Shown: positions 17,647 through 25,816 of the stretch, in pieces
How the letters are laid out: each line of letters starts with the position of its first letter
Position numbering within the stretch: position 1 is the first letter of the stretch
NCBI RefSeq assembly: GCF_030490285.1
Contig: NZ_CP129884.1
Span: 4,340,001 to 4,404,000, forward strand
Length of the DNA stretch: 64,000 nt
Reading direction: 5' to 3'
Source: Methylomonas montana
Lineage (GTDB): Bacteria > Pseudomonadota > Gammaproteobacteria > Methylococcales > Methylomonadaceae
Translations under genes and position numbers: made by a program
The notes under the pieces: generated by a model
What the model saw: only the letters and a program-made list of their open reading frames with translations
What the model was told of the DNA's origin: nothing
Databases searched by the model: none

Positions 17647-18714
17647 ATGTCCCAGCAGCAGCCCAGCCCAACATCATCCACGTCGGTTTCCGATCAGGCC
17701 AGCGCCTGGTTTGTCCGCTTGCAGGCCGACGATGTCAGCCATGCAGAGCGCAGTCATTTTCAGGCTTGGTATCGGGCTGATCCGCAAAACGCCAATGCCT
17801 ATGAGAGCACTCGCAAATTGTGGAGTGTGTTGCAATTGCCGGCCGAGCGGGTGCAGGAACGTTTAAAGACCGAAACGCCGGCATCCACCGATCCGAAAGG
17901 GAACGATCTTGCGAAACTGAACCCAGAACCAAATCCTCTCTTTCCTCATCGTTTAAAACCCGCGCTTACCCATCAAGCCAAATGCTCGGCCAGCAGGCGA
18001 GGACGATTTACCCGGCGTATTGCGACCCTAGCCTGTCTGAGTTTATTGTGGCTATCGATAACCTGGTATTTACCGGCACAGTTGCAAAATTGGCAAAGCG
18101 ATTACCATACCGCTCCCGGCCAGCAACTTAAGGTCAGCCTGGCAGACGGCTCGCGGTTGACACTAAATACCGATACTGCTTTGGTGATTTCTTTTACCCC
18201 CCAGCAGCGCCGTATCGAATTGCTACGCGGCGAAGCGTATTTCGAGGTGGCCTCCAACAAGGCCCGGCCTTTTATCGTCGACGGTGGCCGCGCCGACGCT
18301 CGCGCCGTGGGCACCGCGTTCAGCGTGGCAAAACGGGCTGACGATTTACGGGTTTCGGTCAATGAAGGCACGGTTGAAGTGAGTGCAGACAGCGCATCGA
18401 CATTGGTAAATGCCGGTCGGCAAGTCGATTACCGGGATGGCCAAATTCAGGCCGTACATAAAGTCGATAGCGACGATGCCTTCGCCTGGCGTCGCGGCCA
18501 GGTCGTTTTCGCGCGTCAGCCATTGGCTGAAGTGCTTGCGGAAGTCAATCGCTATCGCAATGGCCGTATCGTCGCCGTCAAACCGGTCCTGGCGGAACGC
18601 ATCGTCAGCGGTGTGTTCAACATCGGCGATGCCGATGCCGTGGTGGATGCGCTGAAAGCCACGCTGCATGCGCAAACAGTCAACGTGCCGGGCGGCTTGG
18701 TGTTGTTGTATTGA
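17647..18714 (+). CDS. FecR-family anti-sigma regulator (unit 2)
   Basis: A 355-residue FecR. Seen: a DUF4880 region (ASAWFVRLQADDVSHAERSH), an unusually long basic linker (residues ~80-125), one membrane helix (LACLSLLWLSITWYL), and a periplasmic FecR domain (VSLADGSRLTLNTDTALVIS; GEAYFEVASNKARPFIVDGG). The C-terminal segment (VVDALKATLHAQTVNVPGG) is the STN-like partner of the receptor. It is followed by a heptanucleotide repeat tract and then the receptor gene. Confidence 0.92.
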   Translation: MSQQQPSPTSSTSVSDQASAWFVRLQADDVSHAERSHFQAWYRADPQNANAYESTRKLWSVLQLPAERVQERLKTETPASTDPKGNDLAKLNPEPNPLFPHRLKPALTHQAKCSASRRGRFTRRIATLACLSLLWLSITWYLPAQLQNWQSDYHTAPGQQLKVSLADGSRLTLNTDTALVISFTPQQRRIELLRGEAYFEVASNKARPFIVDGGRADARAVGTAFSVAKRADDLRVSVNEGTVEVSADSASTLVNAGRQVDYRDGQIQAVHKVDSDDAFAWRRGQVVFARQPLAEVLAEVNRYRNGRIVAVKPVLAERIVSGVFNIGDADAVVDALKATLHAQTVNVPGGLVLLY

Positions 18715-18746
18715 GTGAGATGCTCGAATAAAGACGAAAGCTGAAA

Positions 18747-18809
18747 TTTCGCCTTTCGCCTTTCGCCTTTCGCCTTTCGCCTTTCGCCTTTCGCCTTTCG
18801 CCTTTCGCC
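18747..18809. repeat. Heptanucleotide tandem repeat, 9 x TTTCGCC
   Basis: Nine uninterrupted copies of TTTCGCC (63 bases) between fecR and the unit-2 receptor, ending 88 bases before the receptor ATG. A 7-bp unit changes spacing by a non-integral number of helical turns when copies are gained or lost. It lies in a position to affect the receptor's promoter or leader rather than its reading frame. Confidence 0.95.
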
Positions 18810-18897
18810 TAAAATTATTTTCCTTGCCGCTAAGGGTAAGCTCAGGACCGCATCGTCTTGGTTGATGACACTGTTCATCAATCAAGGAGAATGACCG

Positions 18898-21249
18898 ATG
18901 CATTTCCCGATCACAGGCCGTTTAATGCTGCTGGCGGCCGCCGGCTTGCTGGCTCCCGCGATTACCCTCGCGGGCGAGCAGGCTACCATCACTTTCAACA
19001 TTCCCGCTCAATCGTTGGCCGGCGCGCTGACCCGCTTCTCCGCCACCACCGGCTTGCAGGTATTGTACGAAAGCGACATCGACGAACAAATTCAAACGCC
19101 CGAACTGAAAGGCAGTTACACGGCGGAACAGGCTTTGCGAAAACTACTGCATGGCTCCGGCTTGAATTACCGTTACAGCAATGACAAGACAGTGACACTG
19201 GAAAAAGCGCCTGATATCGGGCCGCAATCCGGCGCTACCACGTTACCGGCTATGACGGTGATCGGACAAACCGTTGGTGTAGATAGCCCCAGCTTAACCA
19301 CGCCATCCATTCAAGAATCACAAGCCAAACTGAATCGTGTGTCCGGTGGAACGACGGTGATTAATGGCGAACGGATCACGGAAGGCGCGCCATTGTCGGT
19401 CAGCGATGCCTTGGCGACGGCGCCGGGTGTTTATGTGGGCGATATTAGCGCTGGTGCGACCGGCGGATCGCGCATCTCCATCCGCGGTTCGGACGGCAAT
19501 TCCGATATTTCGCCGATTCGCGGGATCAAAGTCCTGCGCAACGGCATGCCGTTTACCCACGCCAACGGCACTTTCGATGTCGAGGCGCTCAATCTTTACG
19601 CCATCGATCATATAGAGGTTTATCGCGGTGCCAATGCCTTGGAATATGGCGGCAGCAATCTAGGCGGCGCCATCAATTACATCACGCCGACCGGATATAC
19701 CGCCGATCCGCTGAAAATCGGGATTGTCGGGGGGACTAACGATTATTACCGCCCGTATTTCAGCGGCGGCAAAGCGTTTGAAAACGGCCTGGATGTTTTC
19801 GGCACGTTTTCCTACGTCAATACCGATACGCCCCGGGAAAACAATCATCAAGAGCAGTTTTTGGGACATGGCAATATCGGCTATCGCTGGAACGAAAATC
19901 ACGAAACCCGTTTGTATTTCGATGCGCAAAACCATAATTTTTTATGGCCGGCATCGCTGAGCAAGCGGCAAATCGACCAAAATCCGCAACAAAACGCCAA
20001 CGATTGGTCCCTGCCTAACGGCTTTTCATCCTACCGCTTCGATCTGAAACATTCGGTAAAATTGAATGGCGGCGACCGCTTCGATATCGGCACTTATTAT
20101 TCGATCAATAACTATCGTTACGACTATACCGATAGCGGCAATCATGACCAGTGGCAGGATGTCGGCTTCAATTGGCGGCATGAACTCAACGGTCAATTAT
20201 TGGGTTTAAAAAACCGGGTGATATGGGGTGGTCTAACCCAATGGCAATTTATCAACGATAAAAACTACGGCGTCGTTGGCAGGCAGCTTGGACCGTTGTT
20301 GACGGCGGAGCGCGACCGCTGGCTGAATGTCGAAGCTTTTATGGAAGATCAATTGAGTTTGACCGACGCGTTTACCTTGATAGCCGGCATTCAATTAAAT
20401 TATCGCGACGTGAATTACGAGCGTTACGAGGGCTATGTAGCCAGTGCCGCCAGACCCAGCAATCAGGCCAATCAAGATTTTTTCACAGCCAATCCTAAAC
20501 TGGGCTTTACCTGGCAAGCCACCGACGAAGCGCAAATTTACGGCAATGTCAGCCGCAGCTCCGAACCGCCAAAAATGGCCGATCTTGCCAATATTTATCT
20601 CCAACCCGAGAGAAATCTGCAAACCGCCAGCACCGTGGAAATCGGCACGCGCGGGCAAGCCCAGCGCTTGAAATGGGACTTGGCTTTTTACCAGGCATGG
20701 GTCAACAACGAGTACTTGATTGTTTCCAATCCCAGAAATCCAACGGCGTTTTCCTCCACCAACGCTGATAGTACGACGCTGCATCGCGGTGTCGAACTCG
20801 GCTTGGAAACCACTTTGCCGCTAAATCTGGTGGCATCCGGCGACAACCTGCGACTCAGCGGAAACTACACATGGAATGATTTTACGTTTGACAACGACCC
20901 CGCGCTTGGCAATAACCGCTTGCCCGGCATACCTAAGCACAATGCCTTCGTCGAAGCGCTTTACCAGCATCCCAGCGGCTTTTACATCGGCCCCAACGCC
21001 CGCATCGTCAGTTCCAATTATGCGGACTTCGCCAACACCCTGGCCGCCAAGCCCTATGCATTGTTGGGTGCGCGGATGGGATGGGACGACGGCAAACATT
21101 GGAAGTTGTTCGTCGATGGCAGAAATTTGACCGACGAACATTATGCGTCCTCGGTTTGGGTACTAGGCAATGCTGGCGGCGCCGATTTGGAGCAGTTCAA
21201 TCCCGGCGCAACCCGCTCGGTGTTTGGTGGCGTGGAATACCGATTCTGA
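18898..21249 (+). CDS. TonB-dependent receptor with STN domain, FecA-like (unit 2)
   Basis: A 783-residue outer-membrane receptor. Seen: a signal peptide (LMLLAAAGLLAPAITLA), an STN domain (ITFNIPAQSLAGALTRFSAT), a TonB box-like LPAMTVIG, a plug with VYRGANALEYGGSNLGGAIN and a barrel ending in GVEYRF. The plug resembles FecA-type transporters more than the three other receptors here, which carry KGPA and EPGG motifs, so the substrate probably differs. AAGGAGA precedes the ATG. A rho-independent terminator candidate follows at 21408. Confidence 0.93.
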   Translation: MHFPITGRLMLLAAAGLLAPAITLAGEQATITFNIPAQSLAGALTRFSATTGLQVLYESDIDEQIQTPELKGSYTAEQALRKLLHGSGLNYRYSNDKTVTLEKAPDIGPQSGATTLPAMTVIGQTVGVDSPSLTTPSIQESQAKLNRVSGGTTVINGERITEGAPLSVSDALATAPGVYVGDISAGATGGSRISIRGSDGNSDISPIRGIKVLRNGMPFTHANGTFDVEALNLYAIDHIEVYRGANALEYGGSNLGGAINYITPTGYTADPLKIGIVGGTNDYYRPYFSGGKAFENGLDVFGTFSYVNTDTPRENNHQEQFLGHGNIGYRWNENHETRLYFDAQNHNFLWPASLSKRQIDQNPQQNANDWSLPNGFSSYRFDLKHSVKLNGGDRFDIGTYYSINNYRYDYTDSGNHDQWQDVGFNWRHELNGQLLGLKNRVIWGGLTQWQFINDKNYGVVGRQLGPLLTAERDRWLNVEAFMEDQLSLTDAFTLIAGIQLNYRDVNYERYEGYVASAARPSNQANQDFFTANPKLGFTWQATDEAQIYGNVSRSSEPPKMADLANIYLQPERNLQTASTVEIGTRGQAQRLKWDLAFYQAWVNNEYLIVSNPRNPTAFSSTNADSTTLHRGVELGLETTLPLNLVASGDNLRLSGNYTWNDFTFDNDPALGNNRLPGIPKHNAFVEALYQHPSGFYIGPNARIVSSNYADFANTLAAKPYALLGARMGWDDGKHWKLFVDGRNLTDEHYASSVWVLGNAGGADLEQFNPGATRSVFGGVEYRF

Positions 21250-21407
21250 TATTTTCTTAGTCATTGGCTTGGATAGGTGCCGTAGCCGCTGAAACGGCCA
21301 CGTCGCCTATCTTCTGGGTTGCGGAGCATTACGACTCCAGCCACCAACTTGCCTGCGAGATACCAAGCCGGGATGGGAAGTTTCTATTTTGAAGCAGGAA
21401 CTGGTGT

Positions 21408-21448
21408 GGCATATCTCATAATCAACTGCGTGATATGCCTTATTTTTT
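21408..21448 (+). terminator. Terminator after unit-2 receptor
   Basis: GGCATATC and GATATGCC form an 8-bp stem with a 16-base loop, followed by TTATTTTTT. It lies 160 bases after the receptor stop and about 90 bases before the next sigma gene, so it would separate units 2 and 3. Confidence 0.6.
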
Positions 21449-21539
21449 GCGCCGAGCCTGCTTGCCAAATTGACCTCCACGTCATGCGCCTTTGGCCAAA
21501 CCTATGCTTGCCAAGCAATGGCATCGGATTTGCTGTTAG

Positions 21540-22103
21540 ATGACGATCGCAACCATAGGCGTTTGGCCAGTGTTCAAATTTTCCCCGGATTTTGCCACAG
21601 ACTTGATACAGCAGCATCGCGACGAATTGCTGGGCTTTTTAGTGCATCGCGTCAACTGCCCGGAGACCGCCGCCGACATTCTGCAGGATGCTTTTTTCAG
21701 GCTCACGCAGTTCGAATCGGAAAACCGCATTAATAACCCTCGCGCATTTCTGTACAAGGTGGCCGGCAACCTGGCGATCGATCATCTGCGCAAAACCAAG
21801 CGCGAGCAGGAAAGATATGCCGACGAGGAGGAACTGTTCGACCATGCCGACGCCACGCCCGGCGTAGAACGGCAACTCTACAGCCAGCAACAGCTTGCTC
21901 ATCTGAAACAGGCCATCTCGGAATTGCCACCGCGTTGCCGGGAAGTGTTCATCCTGCACAAATTCAAACACTATTCCTATTCGCAGATCATGCGCAAGCT
22001 GGGCATCGCCGAAAATACCGTGCTCAAGCATATCGTCAAGGCCCTGGAACATTGCCGGCGGCGCATGCTGGAACTGGAAAACGCCAATGACCACCAGGCG
22101 TAA
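21540..22103 (+). CDS. FecI-like ECF RNA polymerase sigma factor (unit 3)
   Basis: A 187-residue ECF sigma factor. Region 2: TAADILQDAFFRLTQFESEN and AFLYKVAGNLAIDHLRKTKR; region 4: LPPRCREVFILHKFKHYSYS then QIMRKLGIAENTVLKHIVKA. ATG 21540 is used; GTG 21570 would give a 177-residue protein closer to its paralogues' length. FecR follows after 98 bases. Its expected receptor is 2.6 kb away, beyond a gene cassette. Confidence 0.92.
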   Translation: MTIATIGVWPVFKFSPDFATDLIQQHRDELLGFLVHRVNCPETAADILQDAFFRLTQFESENRINNPRAFLYKVAGNLAIDHLRKTKREQERYADEEELFDHADATPGVERQLYSQQQLAHLKQAISELPPRCREVFILHKFKHYSYSQIMRKLGIAENTVLKHIVKALEHCRRRMLELENANDHQA

Positions 22104-22201
22104 TCCGGCTGGCCGTATGCCCGACAATCGTTCACAATACCTTAGGCCAAACTTGGAATGGATATTAAGACAGGGCTGCAACGTCTCATCGTAAAACCCG
22201 C

Positions 22202-23182
22202 GTGATCAACTCCATATCCGATACCCCACAACATCAGGCCGAACAGCAAGCCATCCTTTGGCAGGCAAAGTTAAGCTCCGATCTGCTCAGCGACCGACAG
22301 CGCCGCGAGTTTGAGGATTGGCTGGCCGAATGCCCGGAAAATGCCGCGGCCTGGCAGGCGGTCAATAGCTTCTGGACCGGCCTGGATGGCCTGACGCTGG
22401 CGGATATCGGCGCCGAATCGGGCGAAGTGCTGGCGTTTAGCCGAGCCAATGCATCCAAACCGCCACGACGCACATTCAAGACCGGCTTGGCGCTGGCCGC
22501 ATCGTTGTTGCTGACGCTGAGCATCGCTTACCAACAACTGGATTTTTATCTGGCCGACTATCGCAGCGCCACCGGCCAACAACGGCAAATCGCCTTGGCC
22601 GACGGCTCGACCGTATTGCTGAATACCGCCAGCGCGGTATCGGTGGATTTTTCCGAACAGCAGCGGTTGCTTACCTTGCATCGAGGCGAGGCCTTTTTTA
22701 AGGTGGCCGCCGACAGCAAGCGGCCGTTCGTGGTGAAAACCGACGCCGGCGAGGTGCGAGCCTTGGGCACCGCATTCGACGTTAAACTGCAGGATCAGCA
22801 AGCCAGCGTCACGGTGTTCGAACACGCCGTCAAAGTCACCAGCGCCAGCGGCGAGATCAAGGAAAGACTGGCGGAAGCCGAGCAACTGCAGTTCAGCGCC
22901 GATGGCATCAGCCCCCCGACCCACGTCAACCTACAACGCGCCGCCGCCTGGCACCAGCAGCGCATGGTGTTTCAGGACAAACCGCTGGCGGAAATCGTCG
23001 CCGAGCTGAATCGCTACCACCCCGGCAAAATCGTCATGGTAGGCGATGCGCTCAAAAACCTGCCGATCACCGGTGTATTCGGCATCGCCGATACCGACGT
23101 CGCACTGCAATCCATCGAACAAAGTTTGCCGGTTAAGGTTAGAAAAATCACCGACCATCTGGTGCTGCTGTCGGCGAAATAA
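22202..23182 (+). CDS. FecR-family anti-sigma regulator (unit 3)
   Basis: A 326-residue FecR starting with GTG. Seen: a DUF4880 region (AILWQAKLSSDLLSDRQRRE; FEDWLAECPENAAAWQAVNS), a membrane helix (GLALAASLLLTLSIAY), and a FecR domain (IALADGSTVLLNTASAVSVD; GEAFFKVAADSKRPFVVKTD). The C-terminus ends in ITDHLVLLSAK. In the other units the receptor follows within 200 bases; here the next gene on the strand belongs to an unrelated cassette. Confidence 0.92.
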   Translation: MINSISDTPQHQAEQQAILWQAKLSSDLLSDRQRREFEDWLAECPENAAAWQAVNSFWTGLDGLTLADIGAESGEVLAFSRANASKPPRRTFKTGLALAASLLLTLSIAYQQLDFYLADYRSATGQQRQIALADGSTVLLNTASAVSVDFSEQQRLLTLHRGEAFFKVAADSKRPFVVKTDAGEVRALGTAFDVKLQDQQASVTVFEHAVKVTSASGEIKERLAEAEQLQFSADGISPPTHVNLQRAAAWHQQRMVFQDKPLAEIVAELNRYHPGKIVMVGDALKNLPITGVFGIADTDVALQSIEQSLPVKVRKITDHLVLLSAK

Positions 23183-23405
23183 ATTGTGCCTTTAACAGAT
23201 GCTAGGGGTCGAAAGGACAAAAGCCTTCCGAGCCGTGCGGGCGGTTCTCCCACACACAGCTCGCCGTCGGTGGTTTTCTCATTTCACCAACACATGGTTC
23301 ATCCCGACAAAAAAATTCACCGTATTGAAAATTTTTTTCAAGCGGAAATAGACTGTTAGCCTCCCAACGATTGATGAAACTCGATAAGGTGATGTGCTAT
23401 AGGAA
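23183..23405. other. Left flank of the unit-3 cassette
   Basis: No gene seen. At 23230-23262 the arms GAGCCGTGCGGG and CCACACACAGCTC make an imperfect hairpin with a GGTTCT loop. It looks a little like a group II intron domain V stem but lacks its conserved catalytic triad layout. An AT-rich stretch (aaaaaaattcaccgtatt) follows near 23311 and could hold a promoter for the cassette. Confidence 0.35.
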
Positions 23406-23663
23406 ATGGGGACGCATCGGTCTCGATTTGTGCGCGTCACTTACGGCATTGCCGCCATATACACCCCTCTCTTCGGGCTCATGTATCGTTGGACAAAGCG
23501 CTGGCTTGACACACCCAGGTTAGTTTCTATACTGATGCGCAAACTGGATATACAGGCAAATAATCCTAGTTTAGTAGCTAAGTATCAAGCTGTGTGGGCC
23601 CAATCATTCGATAGGTGTTCCACTGTCTTCATACCTCATCCATCACGCGGAGAAACACAATGA
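23406..23663 (+). CDS. Possible 85-aa protein at the start of the cassette
   Basis: A short frame with one hydrophobic segment (VTYGIAAIYTPLFGLMY) and a basic middle part. Its stop overlaps the next gene's start in ATGA, which is why it is listed. AGGA lies too close to the ATG for an ideal ribosome binding site, and the C-terminus (FIPHPSRGETQ) is read through the next gene's Shine-Dalgarno. No family is recognised; it may be spurious. Confidence 0.28.
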   Translation: MGTHRSRFVRVTYGIAAIYTPLFGLMYRWTKRWLDTPRLVSILMRKLDIQANNPSLVAKYQAVWAQSFDRCSTVFIPHPSRGETQ

Positions 23664-23965
23664 AACCAGAAGAGTACAACCCCAAAGCAAGAGAGGCCTT
23701 CGGCAAGTCATTAATTGACGTTGGGGTCGGAATATTCAAGGGAATCATGCTTCTGTTCACTATCGCGCCGATGACGTTCCTGCTGAAAGGCGCGCTTGAT
23801 GGAACTGGAAAAAATGCTTCATTTGCGGATATCTGGAACTTCATGCGTAGCCCTTCGTACTTCGTCTTTTTGGTGCTCCTGGTAGTTGCATTCGTTTTTG
23901 GGCACTATTTCCGTAAGGAAGGCCTACGTCACATACATGAAATCGAGAATCGCACCAACAACTGA
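23660..23965 (+). CDS. Two-helix membrane protein of unknown function
   Basis: A 101-residue protein with two predicted membrane helices (GIFKGIMLLFTIAPMTFLL and SYFVFLVLLVVAFVFGHYF), a short loop between them (DGTGKNASFADIWNFM) and a charged tail (RKEGLRHIHEIENRTNN). GGAGAAAC precedes the ATG at good spacing. It is the first well-supported gene of the cassette that separates unit-3 fecR from its receptor. I do not recognise the family. Confidence 0.7.
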   Translation: MKPEEYNPKAREAFGKSLIDVGVGIFKGIMLLFTIAPMTFLLKGALDGTGKNASFADIWNFMRSPSYFVFLVLLVVAFVFGHYFRKEGLRHIHEIENRTNN

Positions 23966-24042
23966 CACCAGCTTCACCGAAACCACTCGCCCCAACCCCC
24001 AACCCCGAAATGGCCGATCCAAAGTGAGAAGAGTGTAGAAAC

Positions 24043-24810
24043 GTGGAAAATTTCATAATTTTGATAGGCGGTCCAGGAACATTTAAGTCTTGCGACCCGG
24101 GCCACGACAAGATCTGGCTCAACTATTTCTATCCCATCCAGATTGCCGCCGAGAAAGACCTCTACCACAAAAGGGCTGAGAATGTGCATTGGGTGGTGTA
24201 CGAGCCGGCTTATAGTGTGCGCTGGTTGGATGACTCCGAGATTACTTTTTGGGAAGGTGCGCAAGAGGCGCTCTCCGGTAAAGCTTTGCACAAGGTCAGG
24301 AAGAAAGCAGCCGATAACGTGATCAGTAAAGGAGCCTCCAGCTACGTTGAGCGTATTAAGAACCTCGCCAGAGGATACGGAATTACCTATAAGGGCATCA
24401 ATAAACCTCAGGAATTTTGGGACTATTTGGCCTCCTTTCCCTCGAAGTCAATCAGTAGGGTGTGGTATTCGGGCCACGCAACGCCTGGAGGACTGATCTT
24501 GCAATTGACTCACAATTCCGAATGTGAAGCGAGTTGGACGGATCAGTCGACGGTACTGACGCTGGACATTCCGAAACAAACGGCGATCAAGGATAGGTTC
24601 ATCGCCGATCCAAACAGACCGTCCAAATTCTATGGCTGTGCAACGGCTGATTTCGCAAGTTCATGGCATGTTACCTTCGCAGTACCTAGCGAAGGGGCGA
24701 AATCAAGCATCACTTTTGCGGGGATTTTCGGTGCGCCAGATGCTGTAATCACCCGTCTGGAGACCACGCCGACACCCAGAGGTGCTCCCGATTGGACCAA
24801 ATACCCTTGA
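24043..24810 (+). CDS. Unknown protein with possible caspase-like dyad
   Basis: A 255-residue soluble protein with a GTG start. It opens with a beta strand and Gly-rich turn (NFIILIGGPGTF). Two blocks stand out: RVWYSGHATPGGLILQL (His at the end of a strand) and KFYGCATADFASSW (Cys at the end of a later strand, then a helix). A His in SGH(G/A) followed by a Cys in a C-A/S context after the next strand is the arrangement of caspase/gingipain-fold peptidases. This is an analogy from motif order only. No signal peptide. It lies 77 bases after the two-helix protein, with a lipoprotein-like gene next. Confidence 0.6.
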   Translation: MENFIILIGGPGTFKSCDPGHDKIWLNYFYPIQIAAEKDLYHKRAENVHWVVYEPAYSVRWLDDSEITFWEGAQEALSGKALHKVRKKAADNVISKGASSYVERIKNLARGYGITYKGINKPQEFWDYLASFPSKSISRVWYSGHATPGGLILQLTHNSECEASWTDQSTVLTLDIPKQTAIKDRFIADPNRPSKFYGCATADFASSWHVTFAVPSEGAKSSITFAGIFGAPDAVITRLETTPTPRGAPDWTKYP

Positions 24811-24821
24811 GGTTGCCGCCA

Positions 24822-25424
24822 GTGAACCCAGTCAAGAAATCAAGCCTAGCCACACTTCTGGCATTAGTAGGATTGCTCGCGGTTTTCGCCTGTGAAACCG
24901 ATTCGCTGGACGATGCTTATAGACGCATTTATTTGGCGAAATACGCGGTGGATTTCCCGACTAGCGAAGAGGAACTCCATCGTTGCGAAAGCAATCGGGT
25001 AAAGACTTGCCTTGACCTTGTTGCAAAGGCGACGGATGGCAAGCGGCGGTTGCTGGCAGTGGAGCCGAACAAGGCCTTGGATCGAACACTAAAAACCATC
25101 GTCTCTAGCTGCCCTTTAGAAGATAGTGATCAACAAGAACTTTGCCTTGGTGCGATCGTCGCCCTGTATTTTTTTACGGAACCTGAGCTGGATGCGCGAA
25201 TATTGCGGGAATTGATGAAGGCCGAACGAACGGTTTTGCATAAGGTATTTAGTCCTTCGATGTTCGGCTGGTATTACAACCGCCCCCAACCGAAAGTGTG
25301 GATCGATGCCGTGAGCAAGCTCCCTCCCGACGACTTTCCTCACGACGGCAAGGCTAGTGTAATAAATGCCTTCGGCGCTTCCAAGCCTGCGGGCCTCGGC
25401 GACGGTGTCCGTTTACTGAAGTGA
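24822..25424 (+). CDS. Exported, probably lipid-anchored protein of unknown function
   Basis: About 200 residues. The N-terminus LATLLALVGLLAVFAC resembles a lipoprotein signal with Cys at +1, although Phe at -2 is unusual. The mature part contains four further Cys (RCESNRVKTC; SSCPLEDSDQQELC), which may form disulfides. GTG 24822 is chosen because TGAGGT lies upstream; TTG 24792 is an alternative. It is probably the last gene of the cassette and could be an envelope partner of the two upstream products. No family recognised. Confidence 0.6.
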   Translation: MNPVKKSSLATLLALVGLLAVFACETDSLDDAYRRIYLAKYAVDFPTSEEELHRCESNRVKTCLDLVAKATDGKRRLLAVEPNKALDRTLKTIVSSCPLEDSDQQELCLGAIVALYFFTEPELDARILRELMKAERTVLHKVFSPSMFGWYYNRPQPKVWIDAVSKLPPDDFPHDGKASVINAFGASKPAGLGDGVRLLK

Positions 25425-25816
25425 ATAACGTATCCTTCCCATGCCCCAACGTGGGAAGGATCGTCAACCTAACTCCAATACCTCAGTGGCGTGGGGCAAT
25501 TTCGCGATCGCAAACCGCCGTTACCTTTAAGTTTATGGCGGTTTGCTATCGCGAATCCACCATACCAACGATCCGCCGTACCGAGTTGCTGTCGGCGAAA
25601 TAATTTTCGCCGGCAATTGCGAATTGCTGTACGGGCACATTGACTTAAACCCTTTAGGGTATTCGCCCGCCCTGAATCAAGCCAACCAGCAAAAAAATCT
25701 CAGCAGGGAATGGATACCCTGCCTAAGCTACGTCGTCTTTATCTCCAAGCAACCTGATTTGCGTCAGCAAATAGAAGGAAGCCAACTTTTCCACGGACTC
25801 GATAATTGGAGAACAG
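25425..25816. other. Gap between cassette and unit-3 receptor, with REP-like hairpin
   Basis: No convincing gene. At 25433-25460 TCCTTCCCA and TGGGAAGGA form a 9-bp inverted repeat of the same type as the repeats at 28548-28643. It immediately follows the cassette's last stop. A direct repeat of a GCGATCGCAAACCGC-like stretch and its near-complement GCGGTTTGCTATCGC (25505-25553) forms a further hairpin. The receptor's ribosome binding site (TTGGAGAAC) lies at the right end. Confidence 0.5.

Noticed and set aside
23230-23262. Group II intron domain V-like hairpin
   Set aside because: The stem is imperfect, the conserved AGC triad and bulge positions do not line up, and no intron reverse transcriptase is nearby.
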